Positions 9,000 through 18,544 are shown, counted from the first letter of the stretch. The stretch is DNA of 64,000 bases from MGML01 sp034416335 (GCA_034416335.1 DAOULV010000026.1:1-64000); one strand, 5' to 3'. Numbers and translations: made by a program. Notes: generated by a model from the letters alone, not told the origin.

Positions 9000-9111
9000 C
9001 GTGATGGATATAGAAGAATAATCTCGCGATATTGAAATGAACACACGCCCGCCCTACCCTGGATGTCTGCAGGAATATTGAGGAATTTCGTAAAGACAAG
9101 GTCTATGTTGT

Positions 9112-10092
9112 TTATTTCAGGCCGAATTCACCGGCCAGGCTTTCGAGGTCGATATTCTGCTTCATCAGTTTTTCAAACCTGGTAAGTTTGCTTTCCTGGT
9201 TCAGCCTGGAGTTTTCGAGAGCGGCCTCGATTCGGTCCATTACCTCGGCTGAATTTTCTCTGGTAGCGATTACAGGAATCTTCTTTTCTTCTGCTTTTAT
9301 CAGGACGGCCGGTTTGGGCGAGCCTTCGCCGGTTAATACCAGACATTTCGTGGAGGTACTGATAGCGGCAAGCTGCATATCGGGCCTCTCGCTCCTGATT
9401 ACAGCCGCCTTGTTATCTTTGCGACCGAAGTATTCGGGTCCGGAATCTACGGTCATTGCCCCGAGCATCAGGTTCTCGATAAGGTCGGTGGAATTTTCTT
9501 CGCCCTGCAGCAGTTCTCCATCAATGCAGGCGGCAAGTTCGCCAATTGTAAAAGCGGACAGCGCCCTGTCTTCGGGCAATGCCCCGAGGTATTTCACGCC
9601 TACTTTTGCCAGCTGTTCCGCTTCTTCCTTCACCTTATCCATTCTGCTTTCAGGGACCTTGTTGATAATTACGCCGAGAAGAGCCTGACCGAATCCTTTG
9701 TAACCCACGATTGCCTGCGATAGGTCTTCTGCATACGGCTCAACAATCAGCAGTTTCGCGTTAAGTTCTTTAGCGATATCCGAGGAGGACTGATAATGCT
9801 CGGGAGGTCCGTCTACGATAACCACGTCTTTCCCTTTTGATATAAGGCTAAGAGAATCCTTGATTTCGGCGGCAATACCGCTTCCAGTAACGACAGGAGA
9901 CAGTTCTCCCGTAGATTCGTCGAGCGACAGCATCTCTTTCATAAACGCGGAATCACCGTCACTACCCGTGGATAATACCGGTTTAAGGTAACCGGGTTTC
10001 TTTCCTGCATCGAGGACGAGTTTGCCGATACCGGCACACACGGACGTGTTGCCGCTGCCTTTTTCTTTCGTGGTTACGTATATCGTGACCAA
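9112..10092 (-). CDS. DRTGG-domain P-loop protein, phosphotransacetylase N-terminus-like
   Basis: A 326-residue cytoplasmic protein. Residues 1 to about 200 resemble the dethiobiotin-synthetase-like AAA_26 domain: a nucleotide-binding start TTKEKGSGNTSVCAGIGKL and a VVIVDGPPEH strand. Residues about 210-310 form a DRTGG domain. This domain pair occurs at the N-terminus of some phosphate acetyltransferases and as stand-alone proteins of unknown function. The phosphate acetyltransferase catalytic domain is absent. A regulatory or nucleotide-sensing role is possible but not shown. It lies on the same strand as DUF951 and pyrF, with a gap of about 150 bases. Confidence 0.75.
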   Translation of the reverse strand: MVTIYVTTKEKGSGNTSVCAGIGKLVLDAGKKPGYLKPVLSTGSDGDSAFMKEMLSLDESTGELSPVVTGSGIAAEIKDSLSLISKGKDVVIVDGPPEHYQSSSDIAKELNAKLLIVEPYAEDLSQAIVGYKGFGQALLGVIINKVPESRMDKVKEEAEQLAKVGVKYLGALPEDRALSAFTIGELAACIDGELLQGEENSTDLIENLMLGAMTVDSGPEYFGRKDNKAAVIRSERPDMQLAAISTSTKCLVLTGEGSPKPAVLIKAEEKKIPVIATRENSAEVMDRIEAALENSRLNQESKLTRFEKLMKQNIDLESLAGEFGLK

Positions 10093-10239
10093 TCTGCACC
10101 TCCAGGCGGAAAATTCGCTGGGAATATTATAACCCTTGAGAAGCAGTTGGTAAAGAGCTGGTTATTCGGGTTTTATCTGCATCCGGTTGCTAACGGTCAC
10201 CTATGCACATATCTTGCGCGGCGGGTAGGCCTGACCACT

Positions 10240-10425
10240 TTAGCTTGGATTAATTGCTTTGATTCGGCGTTCGAGGATACGGCGTTCGAGCATTATCTTC
10301 CGATTGCAGGTAAGACACCTGAGGCCGATATCGGCACCGAGTCTGACTATTTCCCAGTCGTAGCCGCCGCAGGGGTGCTTTTTCCTGAGACGTACAGTGT
10401 CACCTAGTTTTATATCCAGCGTCAT
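10240..10425 (-). CDS. DUF951 family small zinc-ribbon-like protein
   Basis: A 61-residue protein with the DUF951 pattern: a short beta N-terminus (LGDTVRLRKKHPCGG), then GADIGLRCLTCNRKIMLER. Cys residues in KHPCGG and CLTC probably bind a metal. The family is widespread in Firmicutes and Chloroflexi and is often annotated near ribosome or replication genes; its function is not known. It follows pyrF by only 7 bases and is probably cotranscribed with it. Confidence 0.85.
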   Translation of the reverse strand: MTLDIKLGDTVRLRKKHPCGGYDWEIVRLGADIGLRCLTCNRKIMLERRILERRIKAINPS

Positions 10426-10432
10426 AGTACGA

Positions 10433-11248
10433 TTATTTCAACCCGGACAGGTAACGGTTAATATTTTCGTTTATTTCCAGGGCTGCCTGACGGGCTGCTT
10501 CGGCGAAGTCTCTGTCCGATGATGCATAAAGGACCTGCCTCGATGAGTTGATAACGGCTTTTTCACCGTTAGCGTCGACTCCATAGCGGACTGTCAGTTC
10601 GAGATCGCCTCCCTGGGCACCGATACCGGGTATAAGCAGAGGCATATCCGGCTGGAGTCCGCGAATAACCTTCAACTCATCGGGGTAGGTAGCACCGACA
10701 ACAAGGCCGACATTTCCATTCGTATTCAGTTTACCGGCTTTTAACGCGACGACCTCATAAAGGGGACGCTTGCCGCTTTCCGTGTCACACTGAAGGGATT
10801 GAAAATCAACCGCGCCGGGATTGGAAGTCCGGCACAGGACGAATACCCCTTTATCGGTATAAGAGGTAAAAGGTTCCACCGCATCGAGCCCCAGGTAGGG
10901 ATTCACCGTGACGGCGTCGAACCTGTATATCTCGAAGATTGCTCGGGCGTAACCTTTGGCGGTGCTTCCTATATCGCCACGCTTGGCGTCGGCGATAACG
11001 GGAATATAGTCGGGAATGTAATCTACAGTCCTTTTCAGTGCCTGGAGGCCTTCGATTCCCTGAGCTTCATAGAAACCGAGGTTCGGTTTGTAGGCGCAGA
11101 CAAGGTCTCTGGTAGCTTCGATAATCTCCCGGTTGAATTCGAATACACCCATATCGGCCGGTATCTTTTCCGGATCCGTATCGAGTCCGATACACAGCAG
11201 GCTTTTGTTTCTGCGAGATGCGGCAAGCAGCTTATCGATGAATTTCAT
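10433..11248 (-). CDS. pyrF: Orotidine 5'-phosphate decarboxylase
   Basis: A 271-residue enzyme catalysing the last step of UMP synthesis, OMP to UMP. The active-site signature DAKRGDIGSTAKGYA carries the Asp/Lys/Asp array, and LCIGLDTDPEKIP is the N-terminal strand. The length and early region place it in the longer type-2 PyrF subfamily found in mycobacteria, Myxococcus and Chloroflexi. It is the first gene of a short pyrF-DUF951 unit. No other pyrimidine genes are nearby. Confidence 0.95.
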   Translation of the reverse strand: MKFIDKLLAASRRNKSLLCIGLDTDPEKIPADMGVFEFNREIIEATRDLVCAYKPNLGFYEAQGIEGLQALKRTVDYIPDYIPVIADAKRGDIGSTAKGYARAIFEIYRFDAVTVNPYLGLDAVEPFTSYTDKGVFVLCRTSNPGAVDFQSLQCDTESGKRPLYEVVALKAGKLNTNGNVGLVVGATYPDELKVIRGLQPDMPLLIPGIGAQGGDLELTVRYGVDANGEKAVINSSRQVLYASSDRDFAEAARQAALEINENINRYLSGLK

Positions 11249-11348
11249 TTACACTCCGGGGCGGTGGTTCCGAATACAGGCTGATTGATAATAACAGCCT
11301 GCAGGTGAAGCGTCAAGTAGTCCAGAGTGAGTATTTCCCCTTTCTGCT

Positions 11349-11540
11349 TCCAGGTGTCGATATTCACCTCACCCCTGACCCTTCTCCAGCCAGAGCCTCT
11401 CTTATTTACTCCCCTCAAACACTCGATATATTTCTGCTGAATACGGCAGCTGTTTGAGGGGGATTAAGGCCTGCCCGCCGTACAAGACTTTGGCAGGCAG
11501 GGGGCGCACCGAAAATCACTGCCAACACCGAATAACTCAG
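11349..11540. repeat. Family A intergenic palindromic repeat, copy A1
   Basis: This copy fills much of the 427-base gap before holB. It contains a long hairpin whose arms are cccctcaaaca and tgtttgagggg (about 11411-11461), and a second stem gcctgccngcc / ggcaggcagg (about 11469-11501). It ends in the family terminus, close to AAAATCACNNCCAANACCGA. The hairpin is shared with copies at 25.0, 45.9 and 51.2 kb. No reading frame is contained. It looks like a non-autonomous MITE- or REP-like element. Confidence 0.7.
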
Positions 11541-11675
11541 TATGTTCTTTGACTTCACTAGTGGTGGCTGGTAATATTGAACTAAGGGTATTGATTAATG
11601 ATACAACAGGCAAGAAGACTGCCTTTATATTCTTCAGTCCCGAACACGATTAATCAAACGGGAACCCAAGTATAA

Positions 11676-12722
11676 ATGTGGAAAATAACAGGCCAGGATA
11701 AGGCTGTATCGCTGCTCCAGAGAAGCCTGGAGACAGAGTCGGTTTCTCATGCGTATATGTTAATCGGCCCGGCACATTCGGGAAAGATGACGCTGGCGAT
11801 GGAATTCGCAAAGTCGTTGAACTGTGAAGGGACGGATGTTCCCTGTGGACAATGCGAACCCTGCAGAAAGATAACGGACTTAAAACATGCGGATGTCCAG
11901 GTGACAGGAATCGCCCGTGATGATCCATCGGTCGAATCTAAATCGAAAACAGAGATAAGTATCGACCAGATAAGACAGATCCAGCATACTGCCAGTCTGC
12001 CGCCTTTCGAAGGCAAATACAGGATATATATCATTGAAAACGCGGAGTTGCTTTCGATAGAAGCGTCGAACGCGCTACTGAAAACGCTGGAAGAACCCGA
12101 AAACAGGGTTATTTTTCTTCTACTGGTAACCGATTCAAGCCTGCTGCTCGAGACAGTGGTCTCCCGGTGCCAGCCGGTTGAACTTAAACCCGTGACTCCT
12201 TCCGAAGCCGAGGACACCTTAAAAAGAAACTGGGGAGTCGAAGTGGGAAAAGCAGCCCTGCTGGCGAGATTGTCCAGAGGTCGTTTCGGCTGGGCTGTTT
12301 CAGCAGCACAGGATGAAAATCTCATAGAACAGCGTGCCGAAACCATGGAAGCCATACTGGAATTGATAGATGCCGATACCGAGTCCAGGTTCGCATATTC
12401 TTCACAGCTGGCGGGAAAATTCAGCAATGACAGGAACTTTGTTTACGAGCGGCTCGATATGTGGCTGGACTGGTGGCGTGACATGCTGTTGATAAAGACA
12501 GGTTCAGAAGATAATATAACGAATATAGACCGGGTAGATGAGTTAAAACAGATGGTTCAAGGAAGGAGTCTATCCGGAATCAGGGACTTTATCCGCAGTA
12601 TTCAGAAAGCGGGTGAAGAACTGAGACTGAATGCTAATCCCAGGCTGGCTCTGGAAATGCTTATGCTCAGCATGCCCGAAGCAGGCCAGGTAAAAGAGGT
12701 GGTGTCCTCAGATACGAGGTAA
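11676..12722 (+). CDS. holB: DNA polymerase III delta-prime subunit
   Basis: A 348-residue clamp-loader AAA+ protein. The Walker-A-like loop GPAHSGKMTLA lies near residue 32. A four-cysteine zinc module (NCEGTDVPCGQCEPC) follows near residue 50, and the sensor-1 SRCQ motif is present. An EASNALLKTLEEP stretch is the classic delta-prime/gamma signature. It works with the beta clamp, whose gene dnaN is at 26.9 kb. It starts the run holB-ricT-rnhB-yraN, and the next start follows its stop by 3 bases. Confidence 0.93.
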   Translation: MWKITGQDKAVSLLQRSLETESVSHAYMLIGPAHSGKMTLAMEFAKSLNCEGTDVPCGQCEPCRKITDLKHADVQVTGIARDDPSVESKSKTEISIDQIRQIQHTASLPPFEGKYRIYIIENAELLSIEASNALLKTLEEPENRVIFLLLVTDSSLLLETVVSRCQPVELKPVTPSEAEDTLKRNWGVEVGKAALLARLSRGRFGWAVSAAQDENLIEQRAETMEAILELIDADTESRFAYSSQLAGKFSNDRNFVYERLDMWLDWWRDMLLIKTGSEDNITNIDRVDELKQMVQGRSLSGIRDFIRSIQKAGEELRLNANPRLALEMLMLSMPEAGQVKEVVSSDTR

Positions 12723-12725
12723 ATT

Positions 12726-13616
12726 ATGGCTGAAATAGTTGGTATAAGGTTTAAGCAGGCCGGCAAGGTCTATTATTTCGATCCCGGAGACCTGGAGCTG
12801 GAGGTGAACGATTACGTGGTGGTGGAAACAGCCCGGGGACTGGAACTGGGACACGTGGTAATCGCTCCCGGCCAGGTTATCGACAGTGACATAGAGAATC
12901 CCCTGAAACCCGTTATACGTAAAGCAACAACCGAAGATATCGAGAAGGCGAACCAGTACGAGGAGAAGGAAAAGGAAGCACTCGATGAGTGTGCAAAGCT
13001 CGTTGAAAAACTGAAACTTAATATGAAGCTCCTCTCTGCCGAGTATAATCTTGACGGCAGCAGGCTTACACTCTACTTCAGTGCTGCAGAACGAGTGGAT
13101 TTCCGCGAACTGGTCAGGGAGCTTGCCAAGCGTCTTAAAGTCCGGGTAGAGATGCGCCAGACAGGTCCGAGGGATGAAGCCAAGATGACAGGCGGATGCG
13201 GCAGGTGCGGCAGACCACTTTGCTGTATGACTTTTTTGAGTAATTTCACTCCGGTATCGATGCGGATGGCGAAAGACCAGGGCTTGCCGCTCAACCCGAT
13301 GAAAATATCCGGTGTGTGTGGTCGGCTGATGTGCTGCCTGGTATATGAGAATGATTATTACCAGGAGATGAAAGGCAGAATGCCGCGCAGCGGACAGCGC
13401 GTGATGACGCCCTCCGGAGAAGCCAGGGTGGTGGATACAAACCCACTTAAGGTCTCGGTAACGGTCGAACTGGATACCCAGGCGGTCGTCGAGTTTCCGC
13501 TGAGCGAAGTCTCCCTGATAATCGACAAGAAACGCGAACCGGGCGGCAGCAATAGAGGCAAAGAGAAAGACAAAGACAAGAGTACAGAGAAAGATACCAA
13601 CAAGACAAAGTCTTAA
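12726..13616 (+). CDS. ricT: PSP1-domain regulatory protein, RicT/YaaT-like
   Basis: A 296-residue PSP1 C-terminal-domain protein. The conserved cysteine region GGCGRCGRPLCCMTF followed by GVCGRLMCCLVYE is the hallmark of RicT (YaaT). In Bacillus subtilis RicT joins RicA and RicF in an Fe-S complex that promotes RNase Y processing and phosphorelay activity. The holB-ricT order is the same as in Firmicutes. The last 35 residues are a Lys/Asp/Glu-rich disordered tail (KEKDKDKSTEK). RicA and RicF are not in the window, so the same role here is inferred only. Confidence 0.88.
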   Translation: MAEIVGIRFKQAGKVYYFDPGDLELEVNDYVVVETARGLELGHVVIAPGQVIDSDIENPLKPVIRKATTEDIEKANQYEEKEKEALDECAKLVEKLKLNMKLLSAEYNLDGSRLTLYFSAAERVDFRELVRELAKRLKVRVEMRQTGPRDEAKMTGGCGRCGRPLCCMTFLSNFTPVSMRMAKDQGLPLNPMKISGVCGRLMCCLVYENDYYQEMKGRMPRSGQRVMTPSGEARVVDTNPLKVSVTVELDTQAVVEFPLSEVSLIIDKKREPGGSNRGKEKDKDKSTEKDTNKTKS

Positions 13617-13617
13617 A

Positions 13618-14229
13618 ATGCCTTCCTTTGATGAAGAGAAGATTCTCGAAGCACAGGGATACCGGTATATCGCCGGTGTGGACGAAGCTGGTCGCGGCGC
13701 CCTGGCCGGGCCAGTAGTAGCCGCCGCGGTAGTTCTCCCTCTGAGCAGAAACCTGCCGTTTATCGACCAGGTCAGGGACAGTAAGAAACTCACCCCACTC
13801 AAGCGGGAATTTCTGTTTCATCATATCCATGAAAAGGCTGTAGCTATCGGCATAGGAATGTCCGGCCCGGATATTATCGGAAGCCTGGGGATAGTGGCGG
13901 CAACACGTCTGGCTATGAAATCCGCCATCAAATATCTTTCAACACCAGCCGACTATATTCTGGTGGACTATATGCACCTGCCCGAGATTACTCTCCCTCA
14001 GAAAGGTATAACTCATGGCGACGACCTGAGTTACTCGATAGCCTGCGCGTCGATCATAGCCAAAGTATCACGGGATAAGTTGATGGTAGAATTCGATAAG
14101 GAGTATTCCGGTTACGGACTGGCAAATCACAAGGGATATGGTACGCGCGAGCATATGAATTGCCTGCGGAGACTGGGACCCTGCGCAATCCACAGGAAAA
14201 CCTTCAGACCGGTGCGGGAATTGTTATAG
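13618..14229 (+). CDS. rnhB: Ribonuclease HII
   Basis: A 203-residue type-2 RNase H that removes ribonucleotides and RNA primers from RNA-DNA hybrids. The active-site start GVDEAGRGALAGP gives the first Asp-Glu pair. A further metal-binding Asp is in ILVDYM, and SIIAKVSRDKLM is the conserved helix. It starts 2 bases after the ricT-like gene and abuts the next gene, so the run is clearly an operon. Confidence 0.95.
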   Translation: MPSFDEEKILEAQGYRYIAGVDEAGRGALAGPVVAAAVVLPLSRNLPFIDQVRDSKKLTPLKREFLFHHIHEKAVAIGIGMSGPDIIGSLGIVAATRLAMKSAIKYLSTPADYILVDYMHLPEITLPQKGITHGDDLSYSIACASIIAKVSRDKLMVEFDKEYSGYGLANHKGYGTREHMNCLRRLGPCAIHRKTFRPVRELL

Positions 14230-14595
14230 ATGAAAAGAAAAGAAACGGCTAATCTCGGGGAAAAACTGGCACGTGATTACCTGAAAAAGCACCGTCACCG
14301 CATTCTTGAAACGAATTATAACTGTTCCCACGGTGAGATAGATATCATATCGAAACACAAAGATACCCTTGTATTCACCGAAGTCAGGACCAAGACCGGT
14401 ACTGAGTTCGGCACGCCCGAGGAATCTATCACACGGACCAAGAGAGAACGGATGAGGAAGTGTGCTCTTTATTACCTTCAGACTCACGAGAATCCGGCAA
14501 GCACATGGCGTATCGACGTCGCGGCTGTAGAGATGGATAAAGACGGAAAACTGGTACGCATAGACCTGATAGAGAACGCGGTTGAGGAAGAATAG
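14230..14595 (+). CDS. YraN/UPF0102 endonuclease-like protein
   Basis: A 121-residue protein of the UPF0102 family, which has a restriction-endonuclease-like fold. The family core is visible: GEKLARDYLKKHRHRILETNY, then the Glu/Asp/Glu-x-Lys-like active site in HGEIDIISKHKDTLVFTEVR. The first Lys of the usual EVK is Arg. Its ATG follows the rnhB stop without a gap, and rnhB-yraN is a common bacterial pairing. The role is thought to be in DNA processing, but is not established. Confidence 0.9.
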   Translation: MKRKETANLGEKLARDYLKKHRHRILETNYNCSHGEIDIISKHKDTLVFTEVRTKTGTEFGTPEESITRTKRERMRKCALYYLQTHENPASTWRIDVAAVEMDKDGKLVRIDLIENAVEEE

Positions 14596-14688
14596 GTATT
14601 TCACCTACTTTACCGCTGAAAAGGGCTGTGTTAAAATAAACTGCTTTGCGTAAACAGACCTCGATACCCGTTCCTCCGGTCTTTTAAT

Positions 14689-15768
14689 ATGGTAAATTCG
14701 GAAGAAGAATTCCGCCAGACAATGCGTGTTATCGATGCCAGTCTCAACCGGATTGGCGAAGGGCTGCGCTTTCTCGAAGAAACCGCCCGTATGATTCTCA
14801 ATGATTCGTCCGTGACTCAAGAACTTAAGACGCTCAGGCACCAGATGGTAATAACCAGCGACTCTTTTCAGCGTCTACTTATCGATTCACGCGATGCTGA
14901 AACGGACGTGGGTGCTGATATGACCGTGGCTGAGGAAGTGACCGGGAAAGACCTGGCATCGATCCTGGTTGCGAATTCGAGAAGGGTACAGGAATCGTTA
15001 AGGACACTTGAAGAGATTGCCAAAATGCCGGGGGCTCCAAAGGAACTGGACACTGACAAATACAGACAGGCACGTTTTACTACCTATACGATTGAAAGAG
15101 AGCTGTTCTCCAGGCTGCTTAGGCAGGATAATAGCAGAAAAATTAAGGGGCTGTACGTGATTATCGATACGGAGTTCCTTAGAGGACGTTCTCATACAGA
15201 GGTTGCCGAGCAGGCTATTAAAGGTGGAGTAAAGATTATTCAACTTCGTGATAAGACACGGGGAAGGAAACCGATATTCGAAACAGCGAAGGAATTGAAA
15301 ACCATGTGTTCCGAACTCGGGGCGCTGTTTATTGTTAATGACTACGCAGATATTGCAGCTGCATCCGATGCTGACGGACTGCACCTGGGCCAGGACGACC
15401 TCCCGATACAGGAAGCCAGAAAGATGCTGCCTCTGGACAAGATAATCGGCTGCTCGGTAACAGGAGTCAAACAGGCAACGGAAGCACAGTCGGCAGGTGC
15501 TGATTACGTGGCGGTCGGGGCGATTTATCCCACCGCGTCCAAGCATTCCACCACGATTCCGGCAGAGGTGGTGGGGACTGAAACACTAAGGGAAGTGAAG
15601 CGGGCAGTAAGCATTCCGGTGGTAGCTATTGGCGGAATCACTTATAAAAATATACCGGAAGTAGTAAAGAATGGTGCCGATTCCGTGGCGGTTATAAGCG
15701 CCGTACTCGGAGCGGAATCAGCCGAAGAAGCATCACGAATGTTAGCTGCCAGAATAGAGGGGAATTGA
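14689..15768 (+). CDS. thiE: Thiamine phosphate synthase fused to an N-terminal ThiD2-like domain
   Basis: A 359-residue two-domain protein. Residues 1 to about 125 match the ThiD2 (HMP-phosphate kinase) family: RVIDASLNRIGEGLRFLEE, then the TLRHQM region. Residues about 150-359 form the ThiE TIM barrel, which joins HMP pyrophosphate and thiazole phosphate: LRDKTRGRKP, FIVNDYADIA, DGLHLGQDDLP, GCSVTG and VVAIGGI. The fusion would channel HMP-PP from kinase to synthase. Translation probably starts at the ATG given, but no good Shine-Dalgarno is seen. Its TGA overlaps the next ATG by one base. No TPP riboswitch was recognised. Confidence 0.92.
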   Translation: MVNSEEEFRQTMRVIDASLNRIGEGLRFLEETARMILNDSSVTQELKTLRHQMVITSDSFQRLLIDSRDAETDVGADMTVAEEVTGKDLASILVANSRRVQESLRTLEEIAKMPGAPKELDTDKYRQARFTTYTIERELFSRLLRQDNSRKIKGLYVIIDTEFLRGRSHTEVAEQAIKGGVKIIQLRDKTRGRKPIFETAKELKTMCSELGALFIVNDYADIAAASDADGLHLGQDDLPIQEARKMLPLDKIIGCSVTGVKQATEAQSAGADYVAVGAIYPTASKHSTTIPAEVVGTETLREVKRAVSIPVVAIGGITYKNIPEVVKNGADSVAVISAVLGAESAEEASRMLAARIEGN

Positions 15769-16430
15769 TGAGCGGACCTACGGATAACCTGGATAAGATA
15801 TCAGGGCAGGTAAGGGAAAACCTTATCGCCAAAGATAAAGCGAGAGAGAAAATGCTGCCGATGTGCCGCGAAGCGATTCGCTGTTCAAGCGAGGCTATAA
15901 GAGCGGTACACAGGCAGGAATTCGAAAAGGCGGAAGAACTGCTGGGGACGGTAAACAAGCTGCTGAAGGAAAGTAAAGAAGCACTTGCCGGCAGTCCCGA
16001 ACTGGTAAATACGGGATCTCTACGCGATGCTCAGAAGGAATACGTGGAAGGATACGCCGTACTGAACATCGTGACGGGAAAGCTGCTGCCGACTCCAGAG
16101 GAACTGGCGGTGGATTCTGCCGCTTATCTGAACGGGCTGGGTGAAGCTGCCAGCGAACTGCGGCGATACCTGCTGGACAGCATGCGTAAAGGAGACCTTT
16201 CGAAGGGAGAAAGTCTTCTTACCGCGATGGACGACATATACAGCGTCCTGGTCACTATAGATTTTCCGGATTCAATCACGGGCGGACTCAGACGTACCAC
16301 AGATATGCTCCGGGGAGTTCTCGAGAGGACCCGGAGCGACCTGACGCTGGTTATAACCCAGCAGGACCTGGGACAGAGAATTGAGGCACTCGAGAAAAGT
16401 CTTGAAATATCAGAGAAAGAAGGAAAATAA
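15768..16430 (+). CDS. Translin-like helical protein
   Basis: A 220-residue, almost all-helical protein resembling the translin superfamily: REAIRCSSEAIRAVHRQEFEKAEELL near the start, a central EGYAVLNIVTGKLLP, and the C-terminal GGLRRTTDMLRGVLERTRSDL. Translins bind nucleic acids and in eukaryotes, with TRAX, degrade small RNAs. Bacterial and archaeal members are poorly studied. The ATG overlaps the thiE stop, so it is translationally coupled. The last 25 residues form a short coiled coil. Substrate and role are unknown. Confidence 0.75.
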   Translation: MSGPTDNLDKISGQVRENLIAKDKAREKMLPMCREAIRCSSEAIRAVHRQEFEKAEELLGTVNKLLKESKEALAGSPELVNTGSLRDAQKEYVEGYAVLNIVTGKLLPTPEELAVDSAAYLNGLGEAASELRRYLLDSMRKGDLSKGESLLTAMDDIYSVLVTIDFPDSITGGLRRTTDMLRGVLERTRSDLTLVITQQDLGQRIEALEKSLEISEKEGK

Positions 16431-16475
16431 AAAGGGAAATCATAAACCATCGATAAGAGAAAGGAGTTTTACTAA

Positions 16476-18497
16476 ATGGACTTGATATGGTTTGCCGTTA
16501 TAGCCGGGGTTATCGGACTCGGTTTCGTCGTTTTTCTTGCTATCAGCGTCCTGAAAAAGGATGTTGGCAGTGAGAGAATAAAGGAGATAACCACGGCCAT
16601 CGAGGAAGGGTCGATTGCGTTCCTCAAGCGTGAATACATCACCCTGGTTGTGTTCGTAGTGGTGGTTTTCGTTGTCCTGACTGTCATACCTGATATCGGA
16701 TGGAGAACCGCAGTTGCTTACCTGCTGGGCACGATAACCTCAGGTGGAGCTGGATATATCGGGATGAGGATGGGTGTTAAGGCGAACGGGCGTACCGCTA
16801 CGGCAGCGCAAAAAGGACTGAATCCGGCACTACGGGTAGCTTTCTCCAGCGGTGCCGTGATGGGGACAACAGTGGTGGCACTCGGAATCCTCGGTCTCAG
16901 TATTGTTTACCTGGTTTTCGGCGGGGAAGAAATAGTGAACATCATTGTAGGATTCAGTTTCGGTGCTTCTTCGATAGCCCTGTTTTCCAGGGTAGGCGGA
17001 GGAATATTCACCAAGGGTGCCGATGTAGGTTCGGACCTCGTCGGTAAGGTGGAAGCCGGCATACCCGAAGACGACCCGCGAAACCCGGGTGTGATTGCCG
17101 ATAATGTCGGAGATAATGTCGGTGATATCGCCGGTATGGGAGCCGACCTTTTTGAATCTTACGCTGCGTCGATAGTAGCAACACTGGTGGTGGCGGTAGC
17201 CGCCGGATTTGCCTGGGACTCGGATATGGCTGTACTGCCGTTTATCATTGCCGCGGGAGGAATCCTTTCCGGAGTAATCGGCACGTTCTTCGTCAGGACA
17301 GGTGAGAAAGCGGAGATGAACTCATTACTCTGGGCTTTACGCCGCGGAATATACATAGCTTCGGTTCTGGTAATAATCATTTCAGGCATTGTTATCTGGC
17401 AGATGGACGGAGTGGATTTCGGAGTATTCTGGGCGGTCGTGTCCGGACTGGTTGCGGGAATACTGATAGGGTTGAGCGTGGAATACTATACTTCCTACAC
17501 CTATAAACCCACACAGGCGATAGCTGAATCGGCCGAGACCGGTACCGGAACACTGATAATCAAGGGTTTCGGTACTGCAATGCTGAGTACGCTGATACCC
17601 GTCCTGCTGGTGGTAGTTGCTACGTTAATTTCTTACCGGGTTGCCGACCTTTACGGCATAGCAATTGCCGCACTCGGCATGCTCTCAACGCTCGGAATCA
17701 CCCTGGCGACCGATGCCTACGGACCTGTTGCGGATAATGCCGGCGGTATTGCCGAGCAGGCGCACCTCGATCCCGAAGTCAGGGAGAGGACGGATGCACT
17801 GGACTCGCTGGGTAACACTACCGCGGCGACAGGCAAAGGATTTGCTATCGGCTCAGCCGCGCTTGCCGCCCTGGGGATGACGGCGGCTTTCGGCGAAACG
17901 ATGAGAGTCCAGGGAGTAAATATAGAAATCAGTCTGAGAGACCCGATAGTAATCGTCGGGCTGTTTATCGGCGCGATGATGGTATTCATATTCAGCGCTC
18001 TGACGATGGAGGCCGTCGGCAAGGCGGCGATGGGTATCGTCAATGAAGTCCGCCGCCAGTGGCGTGAAATAGCCGGTCTGATGGAAGGTACCGCAAAACC
18101 GGACTATGCCAGGTGCGTCAGCATCTCGACGGGGGAGGCTCTCAGGGCGATGATACTGCCCGGTCTGCTGGCGGTGATTACGCCAATCCTGGTAGGATTG
18201 ATACTCGGAGCGAATGCTCTGGGTGGAATGCTGGTAGGGGCGATAGGCGCCGGTTTTATGATGGCTGTGACGATGGCGAATGCCGGCGGCGCCTGGGATA
18301 ATGCGAAGAAATGGATAGAAACCGGAAAACTCGGCGGAAAAGGCTCAGAGGCTCATAAAGCAGCGGTTGTCGGTGATACGGTAGGTGACCCCTTTAAAGA
18401 TACTTCGGGACCTTCCCTGAACATCCTGCTGAAGCTGATGTCTATCGTTGCCGTTGTTTTTGCCCCGATATTCACTCTGACCGGGTGGCTGGGATAG
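16476..18497 (+). CDS. hppA: Membrane-bound ion-translocating pyrophosphatase, K+-dependent subtype
   Basis: A 673-residue M-PPase with about 16 membrane helices. It couples pyrophosphate hydrolysis to H+ or Na+ export. The catalytic loop is intact: KGADVGSDLVGK, then EDDPRNPGVIADNVGDNVGD near residues 180-215. The GNTTAATGKG loop has Ala where K+-independent enzymes carry Lys, which marks the K+-dependent subtype. Some of these pump Na+; the ion cannot be decided here. aaaggag precedes the ATG. In anaerobes this enzyme conserves energy from biosynthetic pyrophosphate. Confidence 0.95.
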   Translation: MDLIWFAVIAGVIGLGFVVFLAISVLKKDVGSERIKEITTAIEEGSIAFLKREYITLVVFVVVVFVVLTVIPDIGWRTAVAYLLGTITSGGAGYIGMRMGVKANGRTATAAQKGLNPALRVAFSSGAVMGTTVVALGILGLSIVYLVFGGEEIVNIIVGFSFGASSIALFSRVGGGIFTKGADVGSDLVGKVEAGIPEDDPRNPGVIADNVGDNVGDIAGMGADLFESYAASIVATLVVAVAAGFAWDSDMAVLPFIIAAGGILSGVIGTFFVRTGEKAEMNSLLWALRRGIYIASVLVIIISGIVIWQMDGVDFGVFWAVVSGLVAGILIGLSVEYYTSYTYKPTQAIAESAETGTGTLIIKGFGTAMLSTLIPVLLVVVATLISYRVADLYGIAIAALGMLSTLGITLATDAYGPVADNAGGIAEQAHLDPEVRERTDALDSLGNTTAATGKGFAIGSAALAALGMTAAFGETMRVQGVNIEISLRDPIVIVGLFIGAMMVFIFSALTMEAVGKAAMGIVNEVRRQWREIAGLMEGTAKPDYARCVSISTGEALRAMILPGLLAVITPILVGLILGANALGGMLVGAIGAGFMMAVTMANAGGAWDNAKKWIETGKLGGKGSEAHKAAVVGDTVGDPFKDTSGPSLNILLKLMSIVAVVFAPIFTLTGWLG

Positions 18498-18544
18498 AAT
18501 ATAACGGGGATGAGCCTCATCCGGCTGATACTCCGGTATTTGAA

